Source: Arthrobacter sp. OV608
Lineage (GTDB): Bacteria; Actinomycetota; Actinomycetes; Actinomycetales; Micrococcaceae
Reading direction: 5' to 3'
DNA length: 64,000 bases
NCBI GenBank assembly: GCA_900110595.1
Contig: FOEZ01000008.1
Location: forward strand, 171,251 to 235,250
Shown here: one piece after another, positions 49,299-57,552 of the stretch
Numbering within the stretch: position 1 is the stretch's first letter
How the letters are laid out: every line of letters starts with the position of its first letter
Translations under genes and position numbers: made by a program
Notes under the pieces: model-generated
The model's input: the letters and a program-made list of their open reading frames with translations, nothing else
What the model was told of the DNA's origin: nothing
The model's database searches: none

Positions 49299-50489
49299 AT
49301 GACGGTCTATGTGCGATCCCTTGAAACAGCTGTCCCGAAAACCATGCTGATCCAGACCCAGGCCCGAGACGTGTTCGCGGCCCAACCAGGTTTATCCAGG
49401 CTTGGTTCGCGGCTGGTCAATACCTGCTTTGACTCAGCCGCCATCGACACCCGTTTCACCGCCGTTGAGGAACTCACCAATGACTTCCGCTCCGACAACC
49501 CGCAGTTCTACGATCCGGCCACCGGACTGCTGCTGAATCCCAGCACCAAGGCCCGCAACGAGATTTTCGGCCGGGAGGCCACCAAGCTCTTCGTGGACGC
49601 TGCCCGTGCCGCCGTCGCTGCCGCCCCTGAACTCGATTTACTTGACATAACTCATCTCATTACCGTGTCATGCACAGGATTCTTCAATCCCGGACCCGAT
49701 TACAAGATTGTCCGCGCACTCGGCCTGGATCCGGCCGTGCAGCGCTACCACCTCGGATTTATGGGCTGCTACGCGGCATTCCCGGCGCTGCGGGCAGCGA
49801 AACTGTTCTGCGAAGCGGATCCGGACGCGGTGGTGCTGGTGGTCTGCGCCGAGCTCTGCTCCCTGCACGTCCGCACCTCCAACGATCCGGACACGATCAT
49901 GGGATCGGCCCTGTTCGCCGATGGTGCCGCGGCCGCCGTCGTCACCGCCCGGAGCGGTAGCGAAGAACAGTCCCTGCTTCAACTGGACCACTTCGAAACC
50001 GTCCTTACGCCGGTGGGTGAAGACTCAATGGCCTGGAACATCGGCGACCACGGGTTTGAAATGGTCCTGGGCAATTATGTGCCGCACATCATCGATGACC
50101 ACATCGTGGGCGCCCTGCAGCCCCTCCTGGCCAAGGATCCGGAACTGGCCGCACTCCCCTACACCTCCATCCGCCACTGGGCCATCCACCCCGGCGGGCG
50201 GAGCATTCTGGACAAAGTCCAGTCCCGGCTCGGACTCACCGACGAGCAACTGGTCCCTGCACGCGAAACACTGCGCAACTACGGGAACATGAGCAGCTCC
50301 ACGGTGCTGTTTGTGCTCAAACACATCCTGGAACAGGCTCCCGAAGACGGCGACGAACGGATCTGCTCCATGGCCTTCGGTCCCGGGCTCACAGTGGAGA
50401 CAGGACTGTTCACCAAGCTGCGGCAGGCACCTGCCGGAATGCGCCCGGACCAGGTGACCGGGCACGCGGCGGAAGTGCCGGTCGCCTGA
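49299..50489 (+). CDS. Type III polyketide synthase (chalcone/stilbene synthase family)
   Basis: Homodimeric ketosynthase that condenses malonyl-CoA units on an acyl-CoA starter to give pyrones, resorcinols or related phenols. The ATG at 49299 gives 396 residues; the frame is open upstream with a non-family proline-rich stretch. The catalytic triad is visible: Cys157 in FMGCYAAFPALRAAK, His297 in HWAIHPGGRSILD and Asn330 in NYGNMSSSTVLFVL. VSCTGFFNPGPDY is the N-terminal-half signature. The GCYAAF nucleophile region differs from the GCAAG type I recall for naphthalenol synthase RppA, so the product is probably not tetrahydroxynaphthalene. A methyltransferase and a flavin monooxygenase follow. 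Confidence 0.93.
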   Translation: MTVYVRSLETAVPKTMLIQTQARDVFAAQPGLSRLGSRLVNTCFDSAAIDTRFTAVEELTNDFRSDNPQFYDPATGLLLNPSTKARNEIFGREATKLFVDAARAAVAAAPELDLLDITHLITVSCTGFFNPGPDYKIVRALGLDPAVQRYHLGFMGCYAAFPALRAAKLFCEADPDAVVLVVCAELCSLHVRTSNDPDTIMGSALFADGAAAAVVTARSGSEEQSLLQLDHFETVLTPVGEDSMAWNIGDHGFEMVLGNYVPHIIDDHIVGALQPLLAKDPELAALPYTSIRHWAIHPGGRSILDKVQSRLGLTDEQLVPARETLRNYGNMSSSTVLFVLKHILEQAPEDGDERICSMAFGPGLTVETGLFTKLRQAPAGMRPDQVTGHAAEVPVA

Positions 50490-50494
50490 GGCCG

Positions 50495-51190
50495 GTGGAC
50501 GTCCTGATGCGGCGGCGCGCCGCCGATGCCGTGGAACTGATGGACCTGCCGGACTGCGACGCCCGGCTCCTGGACAATACCTATCGCCAGTTTGGCCTGG
50601 TCAACCGCATGGTGTCCGGCTGGCGGAAGCTGTACATCCGGGAACTTCGGCCGGCGCTGGAGCAAAGCACCGCTCCCGCCCGGCTGCTGGACATCGGCTC
50701 CGGCGGCGGCGATCTGGCCTGCCAGCTCGCCGAATGGGCCCGCCGCGACGGACTGGCGCTGCGGATCACCGGCATAGACCCGGACGCCCGGGCGGCCGCC
50801 TTCGCCCGCAGACGTCCCGCGCTGCCGGGCGTTGAATTCCGGCAGGCGCACAGTTCAGACCTGGTCCGGGAAGGCAACAGCTTTGACTTCGTCATCTCCA
50901 ACCATGTGCTCCACCATCTTCCGGCCGCCGATCTGCAACAGCTCCTCTCTGACTCCGCGGCGCTGGCCAGCCGGAAAGTCCTCCACAACGACCTCCGCCG
51001 CAGCCCCGCCGCGTACGCGCTTTTCTGGGCCGCGGCGCTGCCGTTCCGCCAGTCCTACATCCGCGCTGACGGCCTGACCTCCATCCGCAGGAGCTACACG
51101 CCAGCGGAATTGTCGGCCATCGCCCCGCCGGGCTGGAAAGTGGAACCGGGCGCGGCCTTCCACCAGGTCCTCACCCTGCGCAGGAACTGA
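50495..51190 (+). CDS. Class I SAM-dependent methyltransferase of the PKS operon
   Basis: A 231-residue methyltransferase. Motif I is LLDIGSGGGDLACQLAEWAR (near residues 64-83), motif II has TGIDPDARA, and the post-II region reads FDFVISNHVLHHLPAADLQQLL. The N-terminus LLDNTYRQFGLVNRMVSGWRKLYIRE resembles small-molecule UbiE-like enzymes. It starts five bases after the PKS stop and ends one base before the monooxygenase, so it almost certainly modifies the polyketide (O- or C-methylation). A downstream ATG at 50507 is an alternative start. Confidence 0.88.
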   Translation: MDVLMRRRAADAVELMDLPDCDARLLDNTYRQFGLVNRMVSGWRKLYIRELRPALEQSTAPARLLDIGSGGGDLACQLAEWARRDGLALRITGIDPDARAAAFARRRPALPGVEFRQAHSSDLVREGNSFDFVISNHVLHHLPAADLQQLLSDSAALASRKVLHNDLRRSPAAYALFWAAALPFRQSYIRADGLTSIRRSYTPAELSAIAPPGWKVEPGAAFHQVLTLRRN

Positions 51191-51191
51191 C

Positions 51192-52388
51192 GTGGCAACG
51201 GACGTCCTGATTATTGGCGGGGGCCCTGTCGGATTGTTCCTCGCAGCCCTGCTCCTCCAGGACGGCGCCAGCGTCAGGGTGCTTGAACAGCGGCGCTCGA
51301 GGAACCTGCACACCCGCGCCATCGGCATCCACCCGCCCGCCCTCGAGGCGTTGCACCAGGTAGGGATTGCCGGGTCCGCAGTGCAGGACGGGGTCCAGAT
51401 CCGGGAAGGGATGGCGGTCAGCGGCCGGAAGACCGTTGGCACGATGTCCTTTGGCGCAGTCTCCGATGCGTTCCCGTTTGTGCTGGCCCTGCCCCAGTAC
51501 CGCACCGAGCAGCTCCTGGAGGAGCGTGTCCGCCAGCTTGACGGGGAGGCAATCGTCCGGGGCGTGCAGGCCTTGGAAGTTACGGACGACGGCGGCCACG
51601 TCACCGTTGTTGGGCAGGCCTGCGGACCGGCCGGGCGCCGCGAGGTGAAGTTCGGTGCGTCCCTCGTGGTGGCGGCCGACGGCGCGCGGTCCCGGGTGCG
51701 CAATCTTCTCGGCGTTCCTGTGGAGAGCAGGAGCTACCCCGACCACTATCTGATGGGCGATTTCCTGGATCCGGGGCTCCATGGCGAAAAGGCGGTTTTG
51801 TTCCTTGAGCCCGGTGGAATCGTTGAGTCATTCCCCTTGCCCGGGGGTATCCGGCGGTGGGTGGTGCGGCTGGGCCGTCCCGCCGGCAGCGCCGGTCCTG
51901 TCCAGCTGGCGGAGCTGGTGCGGGAACGCACCGGGATCCTTCCGGACGCTCGGACCAGCACCATGCTGAGCGCGTTCAGCGTCCGGTCCGCCCTAGCCCG
52001 CACGATGGCCGCTGGACGGATTGTCCTGATCGGAGACGCAGCACACGAGATCAGCCCCATCGGCGGCCAGGGCATGAACCTCGGCTGGCTGGATGCCCAA
52101 GCCCTCTCCCCCATCATCCTGTCGGCGTTGTCGGGCGGCCAAAAGGACTCGGCGGCCCGGCAGTTCAAGGAGTTCGACACCTCGCGGCGTCAGGCGGCCA
52201 TAGTGGCCAGGCGCCAGTCTGAAATCAACATGATGCTGGGCCGGCCGCTGCCGGAGCCCCTGCTGGCCCTGCGGAACCTGGGAATCCGCGCCGCTGCCGC
52301 CAGCCCGGCCGTCAATCTCTGGGTTGCCCGGCGCTTTACCATGCAGTCACTGGCACGCGGCCGGCTCCCCAGCAGCGCCTACCGGTAG
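51192..52388 (+). CDS. FAD-dependent aromatic monooxygenase (hydroxylase) of the PKS operon
   Basis: A 398-residue flavoprotein of the p-hydroxybenzoate hydroxylase fold. The FAD dinucleotide motif is DVLIIGGGPVGLFLAALLLQDG (residues near 4-25), the DG motif is VVAADGARSRVRNLLGV, and the GD motif is RIVLIGDAAHEISPIGGQGMNLGWLDA. It lies immediately behind the methyltransferase. The three genes match the composition of the Streptomyces srsABC type (PKS, methyltransferase, flavin hydroxylase) that makes phenolic lipids; hydroxylation of a resorcinol or pyrone to a quinol is the likely step. Gene order alone does not fix the product. Confidence 0.9.
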   Translation: MATDVLIIGGGPVGLFLAALLLQDGASVRVLEQRRSRNLHTRAIGIHPPALEALHQVGIAGSAVQDGVQIREGMAVSGRKTVGTMSFGAVSDAFPFVLALPQYRTEQLLEERVRQLDGEAIVRGVQALEVTDDGGHVTVVGQACGPAGRREVKFGASLVVAADGARSRVRNLLGVPVESRSYPDHYLMGDFLDPGLHGEKAVLFLEPGGIVESFPLPGGIRRWVVRLGRPAGSAGPVQLAELVRERTGILPDARTSTMLSAFSVRSALARTMAAGRIVLIGDAAHEISPIGGQGMNLGWLDAQALSPIILSALSGGQKDSAARQFKEFDTSRRQAAIVARRQSEINMMLGRPLPEPLLALRNLGIRAAAASPAVNLWVARRFTMQSLARGRLPSSAYR

Positions 52389-52807
52389 TAGCAGTCGTAA
52401 CTGTCCTGGCTGACAATCAACCCCTCGCGCACCTCAAAGACTGAAGACGTCCTGGCCCGGATGGTTTCACCCCGGTCCCAGTAGCGGAGGTCCATCGCAA
52501 CCGTCGCGGACCAGTCGGCTTCGACAACCACGCGGCCGCCCTCGCAGGTGGTCCGCCGGATGACAAACTCCTGGTGGGACACGACGTCGGAGCTTTGGTC
52601 CGCTCCCTGCAGGACTTCGGTCAGTGTCCGGGTGGAACCCTCGGGCGCCAGGAGGTGCGGCGCTTCCACCAGCACAAACGAGTCTGCAAGGAAAGGCCGG
52701 ATTCCGGCGGCTCCCCCGCCGGCTTCGATGACACGAATGAACCCCAGGACACAATCCAGGGGTGAGGTTTGCGGTGCGGGCTCGTGCCGCGGCAAAGGAT
52801 CAGGCAT
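52379..52807 (-). CDS. NTF2/SnoaL-like fold protein
   Basis: A 142-residue cone-fold protein of the nuclear-transport-factor-2 superfamily. The segments are PLDCVLGFIRVIEAGGGAAGIRPFLADSFVLVEAPHLLAPEG, SSDVVSHQEFVIRRTTCEGGRVVVEADWSATVAMD and TIRARTSSVFEVREGLIVSQDSYDCYY, the usual alpha-beta(6) pattern. Its 3' end overlaps the monooxygenase by ten bases on the opposite strand. Relatives include polyketide cyclases, but many have no known activity, so a role with the PKS is only a possibility. Confidence 0.82.
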   Translation of the reverse strand: MPDPLPRHEPAPQTSPLDCVLGFIRVIEAGGGAAGIRPFLADSFVLVEAPHLLAPEGSTRTLTEVLQGADQSSDVVSHQEFVIRRTTCEGGRVVVEADWSATVAMDLRYWDRGETIRARTSSVFEVREGLIVSQDSYDCYYR

Positions 52808-52860
52808 GGGATAGACACTAGCTGAGCGTGCATGTGGCGGCAGGCCACTAGGCTTTGCTC

Positions 52861-53541
52861 ATGAGCCAGAGCACGCCCGGGACAGACCTCACTGCCGAAC
52901 AAATCCGCGAAACCGTGGAGCAGATCCTCGCCGCCGGGACGCTTCCGCCCATCGTGCAGGCAGGCCACCCCGCCCTCCGCCAGCGCGCCGCAGCATTTGA
53001 CGGGCAGCTCTCCGGCGAACTGCTCACCAGGCTGATCAACATCATGCGCGAGGTGATGCACCAGGCGCCCGGTGTGGGCCTCGCAGCGCCGCAGCTCGGG
53101 ATTCCCCTGCAGCTGGCGGTCCTCGAGGATCAGTACGACGTCGATCCCGAAGCCGCTGCCCTTCGGATACGGAACCCGCTGGAGTTCCTGGCCGTCGTGA
53201 ACCCCCGCTATACGCCGCTCGGCTCCGGGTTCGCCGCTTTCTACGAAGGTTGCCTGTCGCTCAACGGCCTGCAGGCCGTGGTTGCCCGCCACGAACAAGT
53301 ACTGCTCGAATTCCAGACCCCGGACGGGGCGGCCGCGCGGCGGGAGTTTTCCGGCTGGCAGGCCCGGATTGTGCAGCATGAGACGGACCATCTGAATGGT
53401 GTGCTGTACGTGGACCGTGCCCAGTTGCGGTCCCTCAGCAGCAACGCCGAATATGCTGCACATTGGGCCGAAGCAGGCATCAGCAGGGCGCAGCAGGGGC
53501 TGGGTTTCGACGCCCGACCGGCCGGGATCAGCCGCAGCTGA
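52861..53541 (+). CDS. def: Peptide deformylase
   Basis: Removes the N-formyl group from nascent proteins. The ATG at 52861 (MSQSTPGTDLTAEQ) gives 226 residues; a TTG two codons earlier is also possible. The three motifs are present: APGVGLAAPQLG, EGCLSLNG and QHETDHLNG with the metal ligands Cys and two His. An N-terminal extension of about 35 residues precedes PPIVQAGHPALRQRA. Actinobacteria often have two or more deformylases. This copy stands apart from fmt, so it may be a secondary one. Confidence 0.95.
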   Translation: MSQSTPGTDLTAEQIRETVEQILAAGTLPPIVQAGHPALRQRAAAFDGQLSGELLTRLINIMREVMHQAPGVGLAAPQLGIPLQLAVLEDQYDVDPEAAALRIRNPLEFLAVVNPRYTPLGSGFAAFYEGCLSLNGLQAVVARHEQVLLEFQTPDGAAARREFSGWQARIVQHETDHLNGVLYVDRAQLRSLSSNAEYAAHWAEAGISRAQQGLGFDARPAGISRS

Positions 53542-53601
53542 CCCTCCCGCCGCGCACCTGCGCCGAAGAAAGGGCGCCAGCAGCGCCATAGGATTGATCC
53601 C

Positions 53602-54483
53602 ATGCCCTCCACCACGGACCTGCCGCTGCTGTGCCCGGTGTGCTCCCATCCCTTGGACCTTCTGACAACGGAAACCGGCCAGGGCCGCCTGGCCTGCCCT
53701 TCCGGTCACAGTTTCGATGCCGCGCGGCAGGGATACTTCAACCTGCTGGTGGGTAAGGGGACGGCCTTCGAGGCCGACTCGGCCGCCATGGTCCAGGCCC
53801 GCGCCGACTTCCTGGGGAACGGCCATTACGGGCCCCTCGCGCACGCGGTGGCAGCCGCCGTCGTACCCTTCCTCCCGGCGGACGGCGCTGCCGTCCTGGA
53901 TTCTGGAACGGGGACGGGACACTACCTTCGGGCCCTGTTGGATACTGCGGCAGCGGAGGGCCGGAACGTCGCTGCCCTTGGCCTGGACATCTCGAAGTTC
54001 GCCCTCCGCCGTGCCGCACGGCTTAACCCGGAAGCTGTGAACCTGGTCTGCGATATCTGGCAGCCCTTACCGCTGGCAGAGGACGCCGTGGATGCCGTCA
54101 CCGTGATCTTTGCCCCGCGCAACGCCGCAGAATTCGCCCGTGTGCTGCGGCCGTCCGGGCGGCTGGTGCTGGTGACTCCCCGCGCCGGACACCTGGCCTC
54201 CCTTGCGGCCGTGACCGGCATGCTGGGCATCGAGGAGGGAAAGGAAGCGCGGCTCGCCGAAGCAATGGGCGGCCATTTCGACGCCGATACAACCGTCGAC
54301 GTCGACGTCCCTTTGGCGCTGACCCGGCAGGCTGCCGCGGACCTTGCGTTTATGGGACCGGCAGGTCACCACCTGGATAGGACGGCCCTTCAGGACCGGC
54401 TTGGAAGTCTCCCGGAGCCGATCATCTCGGACGCGAAATTCCAGCTGATGGTCTTCCGCCCCAGGAAACACGCCGCCGGGTAA
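53602..54483 (+). CDS. RlmA-like 23S rRNA (guanine-N1) methyltransferase
   Basis: A 293-residue methyltransferase with an N-terminal zinc domain LLCPVCSHPLDLLTTETGQGRLACPSGHSFDAARQGYFNLLVGKG, in which two Cys pairs and the His are conserved. This head is diagnostic of the RlmA group (G745 or G748 methylation). The SAM site is AVLDSGTGTGHYLRALLD. Catalytic-domain segments include VTVIFAPRNAAEFARVLRPSGRLVLVTP. The actinobacterial form resembles the tylosin-resistance enzyme TlrB, so a macrolide-tolerance effect is possible but not shown. Confidence 0.9.
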   Translation: MPSTTDLPLLCPVCSHPLDLLTTETGQGRLACPSGHSFDAARQGYFNLLVGKGTAFEADSAAMVQARADFLGNGHYGPLAHAVAAAVVPFLPADGAAVLDSGTGTGHYLRALLDTAAAEGRNVAALGLDISKFALRRAARLNPEAVNLVCDIWQPLPLAEDAVDAVTVIFAPRNAAEFARVLRPSGRLVLVTPRAGHLASLAAVTGMLGIEEGKEARLAEAMGGHFDADTTVDVDVPLALTRQAAADLAFMGPAGHHLDRTALQDRLGSLPEPIISDAKFQLMVFRPRKHAAG

Positions 54484-54609
54484 CGAGTTGGCCACTATCC
54501 TCCGGCCACCACTATGAGCCTGCCCACACCTGGGCAAGCGAGCACTAAGATTGTAGGACAGTTACTGGCGGGTGCGCGTCCGCGGCTCCCCGTAGCAAAG
54601 GGGGAGAAC

Positions 54610-55083
54610 TTGTTCGAATGGCTCGGGGAAAACTGGTGGGCGCTGTGGCTCACGGCTTTCCTGGCGTTTGCAGTGATCGAGATGATCACGCTTGACCTGT
54701 TTTTCATCATGCTTGGCGGGGGTACCCTGGCCGCACTCGTGGCCGACTTCGCAGGCGCAGACCTGTGGCTGCAGATCGTCGTGTTCTGCGTGGTGTCACT
54801 GCTGATGATCGCCTTCGTCCGGCCCGTGGCCCTCTCCCACCTGAAGAAGGGCCCGTCGGACCAGCGGACCAACGTGGACCGGCTGATCGGTGAACAGGCT
54901 CTGGTGATGGAGCCCGTGACCTCGGACAGCGGCCTGGTCAAAATCGGCGGTGACATCTGGACTGCCCGTTCTGCCGGCGGGGTCCTGGCCGCCGGTCAAA
55001 AAGTTGTGGTCTCCGCAATCGACGGGGCCACCGCAGTGGTGTCAGCCCCGACCGGTTCCGCGGCCAGTCCAGATACTGCCTGA
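54610..55083 (+). CDS. NfeD-family membrane protein
   Basis: A 157-residue partner protein of SPFH scaffolds. I take the TTG at 54610 (FEWLGENWWALWLTAFLAFAVIEMITLDLFFIMLGGG), with GGGGGAG just upstream; the longer frame from 54514 has no family sequence, and TAAGAT at 54546-54551 could be a -10 there. Helices run to AFVRPVAL. The cytoplasmic OB-fold is LIGEQALVMEPVTSDSGLVKIGGDIWTARS. It precedes the SPFH gene by 24 bases. The short 54484-54609 gap shows only a small GC hairpin. Confidence 0.9.
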   Translation: MFEWLGENWWALWLTAFLAFAVIEMITLDLFFIMLGGGTLAALVADFAGADLWLQIVVFCVVSLLMIAFVRPVALSHLKKGPSDQRTNVDRLIGEQALVMEPVTSDSGLVKIGGDIWTARSAGGVLAAGQKVVVSAIDGATAVVSAPTGSAASPDTA

Positions 55084-55106
55084 TCAATTGGGGAACGAGG
55101 AGATGT

Positions 55107-56051
55107 ATGGATAACGCCGGAGGTACTGCATTGGCCATTGTGCTGGTAGTCCTGATCGTGTTTGTGATAATCGTGCTGGTCCGTTCGGTGCGGATCATTC
55201 CGCAGGCGCGCGCGGGCGTGGTGGAACGGCTGGGCAAGTACCAGCGCACGCTGAACCCGGGACTCACCATCCTGATTCCGTTTGTGGACCGGCTCCTGCC
55301 GTTGCTGGACCTGCGCGAACAGGTGGTGTCATTCCCGCCGCAGCCGGTCATCACCGAGGACAACCTGGTGGTTTCCATCGATACCGTGGTGTACTTCCAA
55401 GTCACGGACCCGCGCGCCGCCACCTACGAAATCGCCAACTACATCCAGGCGGTGGAGCAGCTGACCACCACAACCCTGCGCAACGTGGTTGGTGGCCTGA
55501 ACCTTGAAGAGGCACTCACCTCGCGTGACCAGATCAACGGCCAGTTGCGCGGTGTGCTGGATGAAGCCACCGGCCGGTGGGGCATCCGTGTTTCCCGGGT
55601 GGAGCTGAAGGCCATTGACCCGCCCCACTCCATCCAGGACTCGATGGAGAAGCAGATGCGCGCCGAGCGGGACCGACGCGCAGCCATCCTGACCGCCGAG
55701 GGTACCAAGCAGTCTGCCATCCTGACCGCCGAGGGCCAGCGGCAGGCGTCCATCCTGGCTGCGGAAGGCGATGCCAAAGCGGCCATCCTCCGTGCCGACG
55801 GTGAGGCCCAGGCCATCCAAAAGGTGTTTGATGCCATCCACAAGGGCAACCCGGACCAGAAGCTGCTGGCGTACCAGTACCTGCAGACCCTTCCGAAGCT
55901 GGCGGAGGGTTCCTCGAACAAGCTGTGGATTATCCCCAGCGAAGTCGGCGAAGCCCTCAAGGGCATTGGCAGTGCCCTGGGTGGAACCACCGCTGAAACC
56001 GGGGTCGCCGGCCTGTTCGATGAGGTGGGAACCAAGCCCTCAGAACCCTAG
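55107..56051 (+). CDS. SPFH/band 7 (stomatin-like) protein
   Basis: A 314-residue membrane scaffold. The N-terminal anchor is TALAIVLVVLIVFVIIVLVRSVRIIP. The SPFH core reads AGVVERLGKYQRTLNPGLTILIPFVDR, then TEDNLVVSIDTVVYFQVTDPRAATYEIANYIQAVEQLTTTTLRNVVGGLNLEEAL. A helical flotillin-like region with repeated AAILTAEGTKQSAILTAEGQ follows. It forms a conserved pair with the preceding NfeD gene, linked to membrane microdomain or protease control. It ends at a strong terminator. Confidence 0.94.
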   Translation: MDNAGGTALAIVLVVLIVFVIIVLVRSVRIIPQARAGVVERLGKYQRTLNPGLTILIPFVDRLLPLLDLREQVVSFPPQPVITEDNLVVSIDTVVYFQVTDPRAATYEIANYIQAVEQLTTTTLRNVVGGLNLEEALTSRDQINGQLRGVLDEATGRWGIRVSRVELKAIDPPHSIQDSMEKQMRAERDRRAAILTAEGTKQSAILTAEGQRQASILAAEGDAKAAILRADGEAQAIQKVFDAIHKGNPDQKLLAYQYLQTLPKLAEGSSNKLWIIPSEVGEALKGIGSALGGTTAETGVAGLFDEVGTKPSEP

Positions 56052-56071
56052 GCTGCCGGGCCAGCCAAGCG

Positions 56072-56112
56072 ATGGAAGGGATCCGCAGTCCACTGCGGAT
56101 CCCTTCCATTTT
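56072..56112 (+). terminator. Intrinsic terminator of the SPFH gene
   Basis: An 18-bp perfect stem (56072-56089 with 56092-56109) runs into a T-rich end, 20 bases after the SPFH stop. Only CC separates the arms, so a tight loop with slightly shorter pairing is expected. Confidence 0.9.
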
Positions 56113-56114
56113 GG

Positions 56115-56140
56115 TTGACATGGCATGGTACGCGTATAAT
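56115..56140 (+). promoter_or_regulatory. Probable rbpA promoter, consensus boxes with a short spacer
   Basis: TTGACA (56115-56120) and TATAAT (56135-56140) are both perfect sigma-70-type hexamers, but only 14 bases lie between them instead of about 17. Transcription would begin near 56147, leaving a leader of about 150 bases before rbpA, in which I see no further feature. The TATAAT alone may drive initiation with a different upstream contact. Confidence 0.7.
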
Positions 56141-56297
56141 TGGGTATTTGTCTGGCAGGAGTAGATCCGCTGGAACAACCAAGCTTCGCAATGCGTTGAA
56201 TCTAAGGATGCAGCACAGTGCACAGAGTAGTCCGGAGGCGCTTGGCGCCACCGGCTAGCGCGGGTTCTACACCGCGAACCGACCAGAGGGAGAAATC

Positions 56298-56645
56298 ATG
56301 AGCGATCGCAGCCTGCGGGGCATGCGCCTTGGCGCGCAGAGCATGGAGACCGAGTCCGGAGTTGAGCCGGCTCCGCGCCAGCGCGTCGAGTACCGGTGCG
56401 AAGACGGCGAGCAGGTCTTTGTCACCTTCTCCTCCGAAGCGGAGATTCCTCCGGTATGGGTTTCCAAGACCGGCAAGGAAGCGCTCCTGGTTGACGGCGA
56501 ACGCCCGGACACCAGCAACGACAAAGCTGTCCGTACACACTGGGACATGCTGCTGGAACGCCGCTCCCTGCCGGAGCTGGAGCAGATCCTCGAGGATCGC
56601 CTCACCATCCTGCGTGAACGCCGTGGTGAACGCCGCTCCGCGTAA
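56298..56645 (+). CDS. rbpA: RNA polymerase-binding protein RbpA
   Basis: Actinobacterial transcription activator that binds the principal sigma factor and stabilises open complexes. The 115-residue product is typical: MSDRSLRGMRLGAQSMETESGVEPAPRQ, core YRCEDGEQVFVTFSSEAEIPPVWVSKTGKEALLVDGE, and the sigma-interacting helix DKAVRTHWDMLLERRSLPELEQILEDRL. GAGGGAGAAATC precedes the ATG. It is a single-gene unit with its own strong promoter and terminator, fitting high expression. Confidence 0.97.
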   Translation: MSDRSLRGMRLGAQSMETESGVEPAPRQRVEYRCEDGEQVFVTFSSEAEIPPVWVSKTGKEALLVDGERPDTSNDKAVRTHWDMLLERRSLPELEQILEDRLTILRERRGERRSA

Positions 56646-56658
56646 CACCCGAAAACAG

Positions 56659-56704
56659 CAAAGGGGCCGTCCCGCACAGTGTGCGGGACGGCCCCTTTGT
56701 TTTT
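56659..56704. terminator. Intrinsic terminator of rbpA
   Basis: A perfect 19-bp stem (56659-56677 with 56681-56699), AGT loop and T5 tail, 13 bases after the rbpA stop. It also faces the convergent mannose-synthase gene. Confidence 0.95.
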
Positions 56705-56716
56705 CGTAGGGAATGG

Positions 56717-57457
56717 CTACTGCCGTGCTGTTGCCTTGCGGGTGAGGGTGTTCCAGCGGGCCTGGAGTCCCCACTTGGTGACGTTGATCATGGCTTCGAC
56801 CACGATGTTGCCGCTCATTTTGGAGGCGCCGAGTTCGCGCTCGACGAAGGTGATGGGGCGTTCCTCGATCCGAAGCCCCATCCGGGCCACCCGCCAGGCC
56901 AGGTCCACCTGGAAGCCGTAGCCCACCGAGTCCACCTGGTCCAGGTTCAGCTTTTCAAGGGTGGTCCTGCGGAAGGCCCGGTAGCCGCCGGTGACATCCT
57001 TGATCTTCAGGCCCAGCATCAGCCGGGCATAGGTGCTGCCCACCCGGGAGATGGCCTGCCGGTAGAGGGGCCAGTTCACCACGCTTCCGCCGGGGACCCA
57101 GCGCGAACCCATGGCCAGGTCGGCGCCCTGGTCGATGGCTTCCAGCAGCTGGGGCAGCTGTTCGGGCTGGTGGGAACCGTCGGCGTCCATCTCAACCAGC
57201 ACGTCGTATCCGGCGTCCAGGCCCCACTTGAAACCGGCGATGTAGGCGGCGCCCAGGCCTTCCTTGCCCTTGCGGTGCAGGACATGGACCTGGGAGTCCC
57301 CGGCGGCGATCCCGTCGGCGAGCTGGCCGGTGCCGTCGGGGCTGTTGTCATCCACTACCAGCACGTCCGAGGCCGGGACGGCTGCACGGAGCCGCTGCAG
57401 GGTGATGGGCAGCGATTCCAGCTCGTTGTAGGTAGGGATGATCGTAAGGACGCGCAC
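56717..57457 (-). CDS. ppm1: Polyprenol monophosphomannose synthase (GT2)
   Basis: Transfers mannose from GDP-mannose to polyprenyl phosphate at the membrane, supplying lipoglycan and glycoprotein synthesis. The GTG at 57457 ([23 protein letters not shown]) has AGGAAGG upstream; product 246 residues. The GT2 signature is [19 protein letters not shown], with the DXD-like [19 protein letters not shown] and [31 protein letters not shown]-like [11 protein letters not shown] and [10 protein letters not shown] complete the DPM1-type pattern. No N-acyltransferase domain is fused, so it is the catalytic half only. Confidence 0.93.
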   Translation of the reverse strand: MRVLTIIPTYNELESLPITLQRLRAAVPASDVLVVDDNSPDGTGQLADGIAAGDSQVHVLHRKGKEGLGAAYIAGFKWGLDAGYDVLVEMDADGSHQPEQLPQLLEAIDQGADLAMGSRWVPGGSVVNWPLYRQAISRVGSTYARLMLGLKIKDVTGGYRAFRRTTLEKLNLDQVDSVGYGFQVDLAWRVARMGLRIEERPITFVERELGASKMSGNIVVEAMINVTKWGLQARWNTLTRKATARQ

Positions 57458-57552
57458 AGAGAGCCTTCCTGGTGGGAGCAGTCGGTGCACCCGCTGGCCA
57501 GCGAAACCGGCGGCGGGCGCAGCTACCCATTATAGGGCGCCGGACAAACGGG

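Noticed and set aside
55680-55800. Repeated segments in the SPFH gene as a DNA repeat array
   Set aside because: The repetition is at protein level (AAILTAEG-like heptads in the helical tail of flotillin-type proteins) and is normal for the family.
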